This document shows, piece after piece, positions 18,255 to 29,968 of a stretch of DNA of 64,000 bases (the first letter of the stretch is position 1; each line of letters opens with the position of its first letter). A model generated the notes under the pieces. It saw only the letters and a program-made list of their open reading frames with translations, was not told where the DNA came from and made no database searches. Source of the DNA: an uncultured Roseicyclus sp. (GTDB taxonomy: Bacteria; Pseudomonadota; Alphaproteobacteria; Rhodobacterales; Rhodobacteraceae); contig CANLXA010000002.1 in NCBI GenBank assembly GCA_947494975.1, forward strand, positions 186,001-250,000, given 5' to 3'. Both the position numbers and the translations under genes were made by a program.

Positions 18255-19256
18255 ATGCCGACAGAACATCGCGAATGGGTCATCACGGAATATTCCGGAA
18301 TATCCGGGCTTGATCTGAGATCATACATGCCGGCCGATGCAGGCCCGGGCGAGGTCCGCCTGAAGGTCGAGGCCTTCGCGCTCAATTGGGGGGACATGGA
18401 TCTCATGCAGGGGCGCTACTCCTTCAATTTCAGCGCGCTTCCGGCACGCGTGGGATGTGAAGCGGTCGGTGTCGTCGATCAGGTCGGCGACGGCGTCACC
18501 GGGATAGAGCCAGGGGAGCGCTACTGCACCTTGCCCTATTTCTACGACATGAAGGGCGTGAGCGGGGACACTGTCATCATCGACGCGCGGTATCTGACGA
18601 AAGCGCCGGACGGTATGGACGCGGTGGAGGCGGGGTCCATCTGGATGCAATTCATGACGGCCTATTACCCGATCGCGGAACTGGCCGCTGCCGCCCCGGG
18701 TGTGAACATTCTGGTCACCGCCGCGACCAGTACGGCAGGCCGCGCCGCGCTTGAGATCGGTCGCCTCAAAGGCGCGACCATGATCGGAACCTCGCGGTTT
18801 GACTACAACCGCGACTACCTGATGCGGGCCGGTGCCAGTCACACCTATTTCGGGGATGGGGACGGATTGGCTGAAACGGTGCGGGAGGCCACGGATGGTG
18901 TGGGCGTTCACGCGGTATTCGATTCAGTCGGCGCCGGGATGATCGCCCATTACAGTCAGGCCTTGGCCAAGGATGCGCAGATTTTCTTCTACGGCACGTT
19001 GGATGAAAAGCTGCCCGAGCTGCCCATGATGTACCTCTATCAGGCCAACGCGACGTTCAAACCCTACTCGTTGTTTCATTACATCGAAGACGCGGATTGG
19101 AAGCGGAAGGGCCTCGATTTCGTATACGGGGCGTTGGCCTCCGGACGGCTGCAGCCCAACATCGATCGGGTGTTCCCGATGGAGGAGCTGCAGCAGGCTT
19201 GGGAATACCTGCGGGCCCCGCGCCAGAGCCACGGGAAGGTCATGATCAAGGTTTAG
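18255..19256 (+). CDS. Quinone-oxidoreductase-like MDR protein
   Basis: 333-residue NAD(P)-dependent oxidoreductase of the medium-chain dehydrogenase/reductase superfamily. The N-terminal GroES-like domain shows GPGEVRLKVEAFALNWGDMDLMQGRY and GCEAVGVVDQVGDGVTGIEPGERY. The Rossmann part has NILVTAATSTAGRAALEIGRLKGATMIGTSR and ATDGVGVHAVFDSVGAGM. The zinc-binding cysteine cluster of alcohol dehydrogenases is missing, which points to the quinone reductase/zeta-crystallin branch. AGGGAGA precedes ATG 18255 and the gap from the permease gene is 58 bp, so it may be the last gene of the hydantoinase operon. Its substrate there is unknown. Confidence 0.82.
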   Translation: MPTEHREWVITEYSGISGLDLRSYMPADAGPGEVRLKVEAFALNWGDMDLMQGRYSFNFSALPARVGCEAVGVVDQVGDGVTGIEPGERYCTLPYFYDMKGVSGDTVIIDARYLTKAPDGMDAVEAGSIWMQFMTAYYPIAELAAAAPGVNILVTAATSTAGRAALEIGRLKGATMIGTSRFDYNRDYLMRAGASHTYFGDGDGLAETVREATDGVGVHAVFDSVGAGMIAHYSQALAKDAQIFFYGTLDEKLPELPMMYLYQANATFKPYSLFHYIEDADWKRKGLDFVYGALASGRLQPNIDRVFPMEELQQAWEYLRAPRQSHGKVMIKV

Positions 19257-19448
19257 ATTGTCCATTCCAATGGTTGTTGCCAGTGGAGAGGCTTGAGAGC
19301 CATCCCATCCGGCAGGTTCTCCTGACGCGTGCAGTGCCCGAACGGTCACAGCTCTGCCCCGCGTCCCGCCTGCCGGATGGTTCTGTATCTTGCGCTCTTT
19401 CAATCGTGTATCCGACCGCTAGAGTGGCTGGAAGTCGGGAGCAGGCAC

Positions 19449-21065
19449 ATGAACGAATGGTGGCGCAGCGCGGTGATCTATCAGGTCTATCCGCGCTCGT
19501 TTCAGGACGATAACGGCGACGGTGTCGGGGATCTGCGTGGCATAACCCGACGCCTCGATCACATCGTTGACCTTGGCTCGGATTGCATCTGGCTGTCTCC
19601 GATCTTCGCCTCGCCGCAGGCGGATATGGGCTATGACGTATCGGATTACCGGGCGGTGGACCCGCTGTTCGGGGATGACGCGGCGTTTGATGAATTGATC
19701 GATGCCGCCCACGCGAAGGGCTTGAAGATCATCGTGGATCAGGTGCTGTCCCACACCTCTGATCAACACGAGTGGTTCAAGCAATCCCGCACCAGCCGCG
19801 ACAATGACAAGGCGGATTGGTATGTCTGGGCCGACCCGCTGCCCGATGGCGCGCCGCCGACGAATTGGCACAGCCATTTCGGCGGCCCGGCGTGGGAGTT
19901 CGACCCCGGGCGCGGGCAATACTACCTGCACAACTTTCTCGCATCGCAGCCCGATCTGAACTTCCACAATCCCGACGTGATCGATGCGATCCTGGAGACC
20001 TGCAAATTCTGGCTGGATCGCGGGTTGGACGGCTTCCGCCTCGATACCGTGAACTACTATTTCCACGATCAGTCGTTGCGCTCCAACCCGCCGGCGCAGG
20101 CAAAGCCGCAGGTGATGGCAACCGATCTCTACGGCATGCAGGACAATATCTATAACAAGACGCGGCCCGAGAATCTCGCGTTCCTGCAACGGCTGCGCGC
20201 CCTGACGGACCAGTATTCCGAGATCATGATGGTTGGTGAAGTGGGCGAGATGGGGCACAAATCCATCGAGATCATGGGGGACTACACCAAGGGCACGGAT
20301 CGCCTGCACATGGCCTACAGCTTCGCCATGCTTGGCCCCGATTTCACGGCGGAGCATTTCCAGACCTGTATCGAGGGTTTTCAGCGCGGCGCGCCGGACG
20401 GCCATCCCTATTGGTCGTTCAGCAACCACGATGTCACGCGCCATGTCAGTCGGTGGGCTGAATACGCCGTGTCCAAGGACGCCATGGCGCGGCTGACCTG
20501 CGCGATGTTGATGGCCTTCGAGGGGACCATTGGCATCTATCAGGGCGAGGAACTGGGCCAGACCGAAACAGAGATGACGTTTGAGGAACTGACCGACCCG
20601 CCCGCCATCCGCTTCTGGCCCGCCGTGAAGGGCCGTGATGGATGCCGCACGCCCATGGTATGGGAAAAAGACGCGCCCCATGCGGGGTTTTCGACGGCGA
20701 AGCCCTGGCTTCCCGTCAAGCCGCCGCAGGCCGCCAATGCCGTTGATCAACAGGGGCCGGACAGCATCCTGGCCTTCTACAAGGATATGATTGCGCGGCG
20801 GAAGGCGAGCCCCGCGCTGACCCGTGGGCAGACCAGCTTTCTGCCGTTGCCCGAACCGGTTCTCGGGTTCACACGGGCGGCAGAGGAGGAGACGCTCACC
20901 TGTATCTTCAACCTGTCACCTGACGCGCAACGCCTGACGATTGGCGGCGGCGCGCAGGTCAATTGCGCAAACGAAGCGGATCTGAGCGGGGCGGCTTTGA
21001 CCCTGCGCGGCAATGGGTTCGTCTACCTCTCGCATGGTCAGGATTTCGCCGTCACACCCGGCTAG
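19449..21065 (+). CDS. Alpha-glucosidase, GH13 family
   Basis: 538-residue glycoside hydrolase of family 13 in the oligo-1,6-glucosidase/alpha-glucosidase group. It starts WWRSAVIYQVYPRSFQDDNGDGVGDLRGI, the usual opening of cytoplasmic alpha-glucosidases. Conserved regions follow: region I IIVDQVLSHTSDQH, region II GLDGFRLDTVNYY with the nucleophile aspartate near residue 199, region III MMVGEVGE with the acid/base glutamate near residue 264, and region IV SFSNHDVTRH with the transition-state aspartate near 325. ATG 19449 was chosen for this start and a GGGAG site upstream. It lies alone on the plus strand, its stop interlocked with that of glgP. It likely releases glucose from maltose-like oligosaccharides or alpha-glucosides. 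Confidence 0.88.
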   Translation: MNEWWRSAVIYQVYPRSFQDDNGDGVGDLRGITRRLDHIVDLGSDCIWLSPIFASPQADMGYDVSDYRAVDPLFGDDAAFDELIDAAHAKGLKIIVDQVLSHTSDQHEWFKQSRTSRDNDKADWYVWADPLPDGAPPTNWHSHFGGPAWEFDPGRGQYYLHNFLASQPDLNFHNPDVIDAILETCKFWLDRGLDGFRLDTVNYYFHDQSLRSNPPAQAKPQVMATDLYGMQDNIYNKTRPENLAFLQRLRALTDQYSEIMMVGEVGEMGHKSIEIMGDYTKGTDRLHMAYSFAMLGPDFTAEHFQTCIEGFQRGAPDGHPYWSFSNHDVTRHVSRWAEYAVSKDAMARLTCAMLMAFEGTIGIYQGEELGQTETEMTFEELTDPPAIRFWPAVKGRDGCRTPMVWEKDAPHAGFSTAKPWLPVKPPQAANAVDQQGPDSILAFYKDMIARRKASPALTRGQTSFLPLPEPVLGFTRAAEEETLTCIFNLSPDAQRLTIGGGAQVNCANEADLSGAALTLRGNGFVYLSHGQDFAVTPG

Positions 21066-23461
21066 GTCAGGCTCTCAGCGCCCCAGATGTCGCGCATGTA
21101 GCCCTTGATCGTCCGGTCCGACGAGAAATAGCCGGACCCCGCAATGTTGCGCAGGGCCAGCCTGTTCCAGTGATCCCGGTCCGCATAGGCCCGGTCGACC
21201 CCGGCCTGGCACGTGACGTAACTGTCGAAATCCGATGCCACCAGGAACGGATCGTGGGTCCAAGTGGCATCCACCAATCCGTTATGGCGATCCGTATCAT
21301 CCGGGCTGAACCGCCCTTCGACGATCAATTGCAGGATGTCCTGAAGCGGCTGGCTGGCAAGGATTGCTTCACGCGCATGATCCTCCACCCGGTAGCGGGC
21401 CTGAACTTCATCGGCATCCATGCCGAACAGGAAGAAGTTCTCGGGCCCCACATGCTCCCGGATTTCGACATTCGCGCCGTCCAGCGTGCCGATGGTCAGC
21501 GCACCGTTCATGGTGAACTTCATGTTGCCCGTACCGGAGGCTTCCTTGCCGGCGGTCGAAATCTGCTCTGACAGGTCCGTGGCCGGGATCAGCCGCTGCG
21601 CCATGGAGACGTTGTAATTGGCGGGGTAGATCACCTTCAGCAGGTCGCCCGTCACGGGATCGGAATTGATCGTCCGCGCGACGTCGTTGATGAAATGGAT
21701 GATGCCCTTGGCTGCGAAGTAACCCGGCGCGGCCTTGCCTCCGAAGATCTTCACGCGCGGTGTCCAGTTGCCGTTCGGGTTGTCGTGGATCGCCGACCAG
21801 CGCGCGATGGTTTCAAAGACGTTCAGAAGCTGCCGCTTGTATTCGTGCATCCGCTTGATCTGCACATCGAACATCGCATCGGGATCGAGCGATACGCCAA
21901 GATGGTCCGCCGCCCAGTTCGACAGGGCGACCTTGTTCTGGCGCTTGGCGGCCCCTATCGCATCGCGCACGTCGTTGTCGTCTTCGTGGGATGCAAGAGC
22001 CGACAGGCGGCTCAGATCGCGCTCCCACCCGGCGCCAATCGTGTCGGTCAGCACCTGCGACAGGGCCGGGTTCGACAGGCGGAGCCACCGTCGCGGGGTG
22101 ACGCCATTGGTCTGGTTCACGATCCGGCCGGGATAGGCCGTGTTCAGCCCCGCGAACACGGTGTCCTGCATCAGTTGAGTATGCAGCGCCGAGACGCCGT
22201 TGACATGGGACGCCATCACGAAGGCGAGCGTGCCCATATGGACCTGATCATTATGGACAATGGCCAGCTCGGCCCCGCAACCGGTCGCCGCCTGATGCTC
22301 TGCGTCGATCCGCTCGATGATCTGCATATGGCGCGGCAGGATGCGCCCCATGAGCCACGTCGACCACGCCTCAAGCGCTTCGGGGAGCAGCGTGTGATTG
22401 GTGTAGTTCAGGCAGCCACGCGCAATGTGTTTGGCCTCGTCCCACGGCAACCCGTGGCCATCCATCAGCAGCCGGATCAATTCCGGGCCTGCCAGGGCCG
22501 GATGGGTATCGTTCATCTGGATCGCGACCTTCTGGGGCAGAAGCGCCAGGTCGTCATATTCGCTCAGGAACCGGCGCAGGATGTCCTGCAGCGCGGCGGA
22601 GGTCAGGAAAAACTCCTGCTTCAGGCGCAGTTCCTTGCCGCTGTCGGTCGTGTCCTCGGGGTAGAGTACCCGCGACAGGGTGCGGGCGAGCGCCTCGGGG
22701 GCCGCGGCGGCGGTGTGATCGCCCGAATTGAACTGCTCAAGGTCGAAAAGCTCCGTCGGATGTGCGCCCCAGAGGCGCAGTGTGTTGGCCCAATGGCCCT
22801 CCCAGCCCACAACCGGCATGTCGTAGGCGCGCGCGTAGACGGTCTCCGCCGGGTGCCAGGTGGCGTGCCCGTCGGCCTCGGTCACGTGGCCCTTGAAACC
22901 GATGGAATAGCGCGCCTCGGGGCGCTCGAATTCCCAGGGATGCGGCTGATTGAGCCAATCCTCGGGATGCTCCACCTGACGGCCACCCTCGAAGCGCTGG
23001 CGGAACAGGCCGTGCTCATACCGGATGCCGTAGCCATAGGCCGGGCATTGCAGGGTCGACATGCTTTCCAGAAAACAGGCCGCCAGACGGCCCAGACCGC
23101 CATTGCCAAGCGCGGCATCGGGTTCATCCTCGATCACATCGGCAAGGCTGATCCCTTCGGCGTCGAGCACGTCCCGGACGGTATCGAACAGGCCCAGATT
23201 CATCATCGCATCGGCCAGAACGCGCCCGATCAGGAACTCCATCGACAGGTAGTAGACGCGCTTGCCCTGCGCCTCGTAAGTGCGGCGGGTGGCGGTGAAC
23301 CAAGGCTCTATGATGATGTCGCGCACGCCATAGCTAACGGCCATGCGCCAATCATACAGGCTGGCATGGGATTTGTCCTTGCCGAGCGTATAGGTCAGAT
23401 GCTGCGTGATGCGGACACGCAGCGCCTCGGCCGACAGATCATTCATCACGTTCATCGACAT
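21062..23461 (-). CDS. glgP: Glycogen/alpha-glucan phosphorylase
   Basis: 799-residue pyridoxal-phosphate enzyme that releases glucose-1-phosphate from glycogen. Family blocks are VYYLSMEFLIGR, NGGLGRLAACFLESMSTL, the phosphorylase signature EASGTGNMKFTMNGALTIGT near residue 648 (containing the PLP-binding lysine), and IKRMHEYKRQLLN. It is the last gene of the glgB-glgC-glgA-glgX-pgm-glgP operon, 35 bp after pgm. The ATG at 23461 gives MSMNVMNDLS; ATG 23455, two codons on, is better spaced from the AGGGG site and may be the true start. The stop shares the bases CTAG with the stop of the convergent alpha-glucosidase gene. Confidence 0.95.
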   Translation of the reverse strand: MSMNVMNDLSAEALRVRITQHLTYTLGKDKSHASLYDWRMAVSYGVRDIIIEPWFTATRRTYEAQGKRVYYLSMEFLIGRVLADAMMNLGLFDTVRDVLDAEGISLADVIEDEPDAALGNGGLGRLAACFLESMSTLQCPAYGYGIRYEHGLFRQRFEGGRQVEHPEDWLNQPHPWEFERPEARYSIGFKGHVTEADGHATWHPAETVYARAYDMPVVGWEGHWANTLRLWGAHPTELFDLEQFNSGDHTAAAAPEALARTLSRVLYPEDTTDSGKELRLKQEFFLTSAALQDILRRFLSEYDDLALLPQKVAIQMNDTHPALAGPELIRLLMDGHGLPWDEAKHIARGCLNYTNHTLLPEALEAWSTWLMGRILPRHMQIIERIDAEHQAATGCGAELAIVHNDQVHMGTLAFVMASHVNGVSALHTQLMQDTVFAGLNTAYPGRIVNQTNGVTPRRWLRLSNPALSQVLTDTIGAGWERDLSRLSALASHEDDNDVRDAIGAAKRQNKVALSNWAADHLGVSLDPDAMFDVQIKRMHEYKRQLLNVFETIARWSAIHDNPNGNWTPRVKIFGGKAAPGYFAAKGIIHFINDVARTINSDPVTGDLLKVIYPANYNVSMAQRLIPATDLSEQISTAGKEASGTGNMKFTMNGALTIGTLDGANVEIREHVGPENFFLFGMDADEVQARYRVEDHAREAILASQPLQDILQLIVEGRFSPDDTDRHNGLVDATWTHDPFLVASDFDSYVTCQAGVDRAYADRDHWNRLALRNIAGSGYFSSDRTIKGYMRDIWGAESLT

Positions 23462-23496
23462 CCCCTGTCGCGTCTCTCCTGCGCGCAGGCGTGATG

Positions 23497-25176
<1,680 letters not shown>

Positions 25177-27261
25177 CTAGTGTGGCGTCTCGTGCGAAAA
25201 AACGACCACCGCGTCGGCGGCGACATGCATGCCCTGCGTCACGCGGATTGCATCGTCCTGGCTGGTGTCGAACCGGCGCACCCAGGCCTCGCCCTCCGGC
25301 AGGTCAGGCGGTCTGATCTCGACGGCCTCCCCCCGGTTCAACACGATCAGCAAAGCGCCCTGGCGTTGCACATATTCCGGGGTGCCCGAGGCCATGCGCA
25401 TTTCCGCGACCAGCGTGTCGAGGGTCGGGTTGTCCCAATCCTCCTGCCGCATCGCCTCGCCATTGGCGCGGCGCCAGAACAGATCTGGTTCGCCATCGAT
25501 CACCCGTTGGCGGGAATGCAGAAACCGGCGCTGCCGCAGGAGCGGATGCATCCGGCGAAATGCGATGGCCTGCTGACAGAAGGTAAAAAACGGGTCGTCC
25601 CGCTCGGGCCAGGTCACCCAGCCGATCTCATTGTCCTGGCAATAGGCGTTGTTGTTGCCGCCCTGCGAATTGCTCAACTCATCACCCGCCAGGATCATCG
25701 GCGTGCCCTGGGACAGCATCAGCGTCGCCATCAGGTTGCGTTTGCGCCGGGTGCGCGCGGCGATTACCGCCGGATCATCCGACGGCCCCTCGACGCCCAT
25801 ATTGTCGGAATGGTTGTTGGAATGGCCGTCGCGATTGTCCTCGCCATTGGCCAGGTTGTGCTTGGTCGAATAGCTGACGGTATCTTGCAAAGTGAACCCG
25901 TCATGGGCGGTCAGGAAGTTCAGGGACGAGGTCGCCGCCCGGCCGTCATGGTCGAAGAATTGCGCGGAGCCCGATAGCCGCGCGGCGAGGTCGGCCACCT
26001 TTCCCGGGTCCCCACGCCAGAACTCCCGCACATTGTCGCGATACTTGTCATTCCATTCGGCAAACGGGGCGGGATAGGCCCCCAGCTGGTACCCGCCGGG
26101 TCCGATATCCCACGGCTCGGCGATGAGTTTGACTCGATTGAGCACCGGATCCTGCCCGATGGCGCGAAAGAACGGGCCGTTGCGGTCAAAACCCGTGCGA
26201 GTGCGCCCCAGCGTGGTGCACAGGTCGAACCGGAAGCCATCCACATGCATGACCTCGACCCAGTAGCGCAAGCTATCCATCATCAGGCGCATCACAAACG
26301 GGTTCTCGAAATCAAGCGTGTTGCCGCAGCCCGCATCGTCCAGATAATAGCGCCGATCATCGGCCAGCCGGTAGTAGCTGGCATTATCAAGCCCCCTGAA
26401 CATCAATGTCGGCCCCATCTCCGAGCCTTCGGCGGTGTGGTTGTAGACGACGTCGAGGATCACCTCGATCCCGGCGCTGTGGAACCGCGCGACCATCTGC
26501 TGAAATTCCGCAATGTCGCCAAAGGTCAGGTAGCGCGGATCGGGGGCGAAGAAGCCGTGGGTCATGTAACCCCAGTAATTCGTCAGCCCCCGGTCGATCA
26601 GGAATTTCTCGTTCAAGAAGGCCTGCACAGGCAGAAGCTCGATCGCTGTCACGCCGAGATTGTTGAGGTGTTCAAGGATCGGGTCCGACGCCATGGCCAG
26701 GAATGTGCCCCGGTTGGGGATATCCGCGCGTCCGGCCGTCAGGCCCTTGACATGGGCTTCGTAGATCACGGTGTTTTCTAGCGCGTGGTTGGGCCGGGTC
26801 GGCGCATGATGCGCATCCGGTCTGGGATCGACGACGACACAGCGTGGCATGTAGGGCGCGCTGTCGGTCCTGTCGAAGCTGCGGTCCTTGTCCTTGTGCC
26901 CCACCTTGTAGCCGTAAAGCGACGAATGCCATGTCGGGTGCCCGGTCAATTGCTTGGCGTAGGGATCGATCAATAGCTTGTAGGGATTGAACCTGTGGCC
27001 GTCTTCGGGCCGGTAGGGACCGTCCATCCGATAACCGTATTGCTGGTCCGCCTTCATGCCCGGGAAATAACCGTGCCAGATATGGCCCTCGCGCTCGGGC
27101 AGCGGCACCACCTGATGTTCGGCACCGTTTTCATCGAACAGGCACAGCATCACCCGCGTCGCATGGCGGGAGAACACGGCAAAATTCACACCGTCGCCGT
27201 CAGTACTCGCCCCCAGCGGAAACGGGCGGCCCGGGCGAATGGGGAAGGCCCCTGCCGTCAC
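25177..27261 (-). CDS. glgX: Glycogen debranching enzyme
   Basis: 694-residue isoamylase-type debranching enzyme (GH13_11) that removes short alpha-1,6 branches left by glycogen phosphorylase. It has an N-terminal CBM48 module (PLGASTDGDGVNFAVFSRHATRVMLCLFDENG) and then the catalytic barrel. Seen there are VILDVVYNHTAEG, VDGFRFDLCTTLGR with the nucleophile near residue 342, LIAEPWDIGPGGYQLG with the acid/base glutamate near 382, and FLTAHDGFTLQD with the third acidic residue. The start is a GTG at 27261 that overlaps the glgA stop (GTGA). The 43-residue upstream extension in frame lies inside glgA and is not credible. Confidence 0.93.
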   Translation of the reverse strand: MTAGAFPIRPGRPFPLGASTDGDGVNFAVFSRHATRVMLCLFDENGAEHQVVPLPEREGHIWHGYFPGMKADQQYGYRMDGPYRPEDGHRFNPYKLLIDPYAKQLTGHPTWHSSLYGYKVGHKDKDRSFDRTDSAPYMPRCVVVDPRPDAHHAPTRPNHALENTVIYEAHVKGLTAGRADIPNRGTFLAMASDPILEHLNNLGVTAIELLPVQAFLNEKFLIDRGLTNYWGYMTHGFFAPDPRYLTFGDIAEFQQMVARFHSAGIEVILDVVYNHTAEGSEMGPTLMFRGLDNASYYRLADDRRYYLDDAGCGNTLDFENPFVMRLMMDSLRYWVEVMHVDGFRFDLCTTLGRTRTGFDRNGPFFRAIGQDPVLNRVKLIAEPWDIGPGGYQLGAYPAPFAEWNDKYRDNVREFWRGDPGKVADLAARLSGSAQFFDHDGRAATSSLNFLTAHDGFTLQDTVSYSTKHNLANGEDNRDGHSNNHSDNMGVEGPSDDPAVIAARTRRKRNLMATLMLSQGTPMILAGDELSNSQGGNNNAYCQDNEIGWVTWPERDDPFFTFCQQAIAFRRMHPLLRQRRFLHSRQRVIDGEPDLFWRRANGEAMRQEDWDNPTLDTLVAEMRMASGTPEYVQRQGALLIVLNRGEAVEIRPPDLPEGEAWVRRFDTSQDDAIRVTQGMHVAADAVVVFSHETPH

Positions 27262-28688
27262 GAAGACGCCCCGGCGAGAGAGGCGTAAATCTCGTGGTAC
27301 TCGGCGGCGGATGTTTCCCAGCCGACGGGTTGCGCCATCGCATTGCGCTGCGCCTTCCGCCAAGCTTTCGGCTGCCCGTAGAGGTCGCAAAGCCGCACGA
27401 AACTATTCGACAGGGCCTGCGCCGTCACCGGGTAGAACTGGAAGCCCGTGGCCACACCGCTGGCCAATGCGGCGGGGGAGGCATTGATGACCGTATCGGC
27501 AAGGCCACCTGTCAGGGCGACAAGCGGAAGCGTGCCGTAGCGCAGACCATAAAGCTGCGTCAGGCCACAGGGCTCGAACCGCGACGGGACCAGCACAACA
27601 TCGCCACCCGCCATCATCAGATGCGACAGGGCCTCGTCATAGCCGATCTTTACCGACACGTTCGGATGCCCCGCAGCGGCCTCGTGAAGGGCCACTTCCA
27701 GACGCGGATCGCCCGAGCCCAGAAGCGCCAATTGCCCGCCTCGGTCAAGCAGCGCCGGAAGTGCCTCAAGCAGCAGGTCGATCCCCTTCTGTTCGGTCAG
27801 CCGGGAGACGAGAACGCATAGCGGACCATCTGCCTTACGCAGTCCGAAGGCGGCTTGCACGGCCTTCTTGTTCGGCGACTTGCCCGCCGTCGCTTTGTAA
27901 GGTGTGATATTGGGGTCGGTTTCGGGGTTCCAGGCATCAAGGTCGATGCCGTTGACGATCCCCGCAAGATCGGGCTGCCGATGGCGCAGGACCCCGTCCA
28001 TCCCCATGCCGAAATCCGGTGTCAGCAATTCTTCTGCGTAGGTTCGTGACACGGTGGTGATCTTGGCCGCCCCCATAAGCCCCGCCTTCAGGGCCGAAAT
28101 CTGCCCCCAGAATTCGAAGTGATCCGCGTCGAACCGCCCGTAATCGAGGCCCAACGCGTCCAGGCGCTCGCCCGCGACATTGCCGTGAAAGGCGATGTTG
28201 TGGATCGTGAAGACGAAGGGCACATCACAGCCAAGATCATGCATGTATTCTGGCGTGAGGCCCGCCTGCCAATCGTGCCCATGGACGATACCGGGCCTCC
28301 AGCCATCGACGCCCGCATCCGCGATCATCGCGCCCGCTTTGCATAGGGCCGCGAAACGTTCCGGGTTATCGTCCCAATCCTTGCCGGTTTCGTCGCCGTA
28401 AATGCCGCCATCCCGGTCATAAAGGTGTGGCGCGTCAAGGATCAGCAGGTCGAGGCCGGCAACTTTGCAGGCCAGAAGCCGTGCCTTTCCACCGAACAGA
28501 TCGGGCAATTTCTGCGCGGTCGTGGTCTTGCCGAGCTTGTCCAGAACCGAGCGATAGCCCGGCAGCAGCACACGCACCTCCCCGCCGTGATCCGCAAGCG
28601 CGCGCGGCAACGCGCCCGCCACATCCGCCAGCCCCCCCGTCTTGATCAGGGGAGCGCATTCCGACACGACAAACAGGACGTTGGTCAT
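27258..28688 (-). CDS. glgA: Glycogen synthase (ADP-glucose)
   Basis: 476-residue glycosyltransferase family 5 enzyme that elongates alpha-1,4-glucan chains from ADP-glucose. The N-terminus [28 protein letters not shown] carries the KTGGL motif that binds the nucleotide sugar. The C-terminal GT-B domain shows [24 protein letters not shown] and the ligand-binding [26 protein letters not shown]. It overlaps glgC upstream (ATGA, 28685-28688) and glgX downstream (GTGA), so glgC-glgA-glgX are translationally coupled. Length and start agree with bacterial GlgA. Confidence 0.96.
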   Translation of the reverse strand: MTNVLFVVSECAPLIKTGGLADVAGALPRALADHGGEVRVLLPGYRSVLDKLGKTTTAQKLPDLFGGKARLLACKVAGLDLLILDAPHLYDRDGGIYGDETGKDWDDNPERFAALCKAGAMIADAGVDGWRPGIVHGHDWQAGLTPEYMHDLGCDVPFVFTIHNIAFHGNVAGERLDALGLDYGRFDADHFEFWGQISALKAGLMGAAKITTVSRTYAEELLTPDFGMGMDGVLRHRQPDLAGIVNGIDLDAWNPETDPNITPYKATAGKSPNKKAVQAAFGLRKADGPLCVLVSRLTEQKGIDLLLEALPALLDRGGQLALLGSGDPRLEVALHEAAAGHPNVSVKIGYDEALSHLMMAGGDVVLVPSRFEPCGLTQLYGLRYGTLPLVALTGGLADTVINASPAALASGVATGFQFYPVTAQALSNSFVRLCDLYGQPKAWRKAQRNAMAQPVGWETSAAEYHEIYASLAGASS

Positions 28689-29941
28689 GAAGCGGCGGCC
28701 CGTTTATCCAACATGTCTTGCGTGATCAGGGTTGTGCCACGGTCCGTCACGCGGAACCACTTGGCGTCATCTTTCGGATCTTCGCCCACCACGAGGCCTT
28801 CGGGAATGACCACCTTGGAATCGATCACAACCTGGCGCAGCCGGGCGGATCGATGAATCGTTACGTTGGGCAGAACAACCGCATGATCCAGCACGGCGTA
28901 GGAATTGGTGTGGACGCCCGTGAAGAGACACGAGTTGCGCACCTCCGTCCCCGATACGATGCACCCACCTGACACCATGGAAGAGATCGCCATGCCACGC
29001 CTGTCGCGCTCATCGTGGATGAACTTCGCCGGCGGAACGCTTTCGTTGTAGGTCCAGATCGGCCAGTCACGGTCCCACAGGTCCAGTTCGGGCGTGAAAT
29101 TCGTCAGGTCGATATGCGCCTGCCAGAACGCGTCGACGGTGCCCACATCTTTCCAATAGGCCGGGGCGTCATCACCGCGCACGCAGCTTTCGTCAAAGCG
29201 ATGTGCCATCGCCTTGCCATTCTTGACGATGTCGGGGATCAGATCATTGCCGAAGTCGTGCGAGGAATTCGGATCGGCCGCATCGACCATCAGCAAATCA
29301 CGCAGATATTTCCAGTTGAAGACGTAGATCCCCATGGAGGCCAACGCCACGTCGGGGTCATCGGGCGTACCGGGGGGATCGGCGGGTTTCTCGAGGAAGC
29401 TGGTGATCTGACCGGTCTTGTCGGTCGCCATGACGCCAAACGCTGTGGCCTCCATCCGGGGCACGGTCAGGCATCCGACGGTGACATCCGCCTCCGTTTC
29501 CACATGCTGGCGCAGCATGATCTCATAGTCCATCTTGTAGATGTGATCGCCCGCAAGAATGATCACGTGATCGATGCCGTAGCTGTCCACGATGTCGATG
29601 TTCTGGGTCACCGCATCGGCGGTGCCCTTGTACCAGCTTTCGGTGCCGCCGCGTTGTGAGGCGGGGAGCACGTCAAGAAACTCGTTGCGCTCGGCGCCGA
29701 AGAAGTTCCAGCCCCGCTGCACGTGGCGGATCAGGCTGTGGGCCTTGTATTGCGTGGCCACGGCCATCTTGCGGATACCGGAATTCATCGCGTTCGAAAG
29801 GGCGAAATCGATGATACGCGCCTTGCCGCCGAACGGCACGGCTGGCTTCACCCGGCGGTCGGTCAGTTCCTTCAGACGAGAGCCGCGTCCACCGGCGAGT
29901 ACGAAGACCATGGATCTTTGTGTCAGGCGTTTCGTCGGCAT
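28685..29941 (-). CDS. glgC: Glucose-1-phosphate adenylyltransferase
   Basis: 418-residue ADP-glucose pyrophosphorylase, the committed and allosterically regulated step of glycogen synthesis. The N-terminal nucleotidyltransferase motif [44 protein letters not shown] is complete and contains the arginine/lysine cluster used by activators. [19 protein letters not shown] and [15 protein letters not shown] follow. The C-terminal left-handed beta-helix has [36 protein letters not shown] 29941 has GGATGGAGAG upstream. It lies 27 bp after glgB and overlaps glgA. In alphaproteobacteria such enzymes are usually activated by fructose-6-phosphate and pyruvate. Confidence 0.96.
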   Translation of the reverse strand: MPTKRLTQRSMVFVLAGGRGSRLKELTDRRVKPAVPFGGKARIIDFALSNAMNSGIRKMAVATQYKAHSLIRHVQRGWNFFGAERNEFLDVLPASQRGGTESWYKGTADAVTQNIDIVDSYGIDHVIILAGDHIYKMDYEIMLRQHVETEADVTVGCLTVPRMEATAFGVMATDKTGQITSFLEKPADPPGTPDDPDVALASMGIYVFNWKYLRDLLMVDAADPNSSHDFGNDLIPDIVKNGKAMAHRFDESCVRGDDAPAYWKDVGTVDAFWQAHIDLTNFTPELDLWDRDWPIWTYNESVPPAKFIHDERDRRGMAISSMVSGGCIVSGTEVRNSCLFTGVHTNSYAVLDHAVVLPNVTIHRSARLRQVVIDSKVVIPEGLVVGEDPKDDAKWFRVTDRGTTLITQDMLDKRAAAS

Positions 29942-29968
29942 ATCAGTCTCTCCATCCCTTTGTTGTTT

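Noticed and set aside
27262-27390. Upstream in-frame extension of glgX
   Set aside because: It would lie inside glgA. The GTG at 27261 overlapping the glgA stop gives normal GlgX length.
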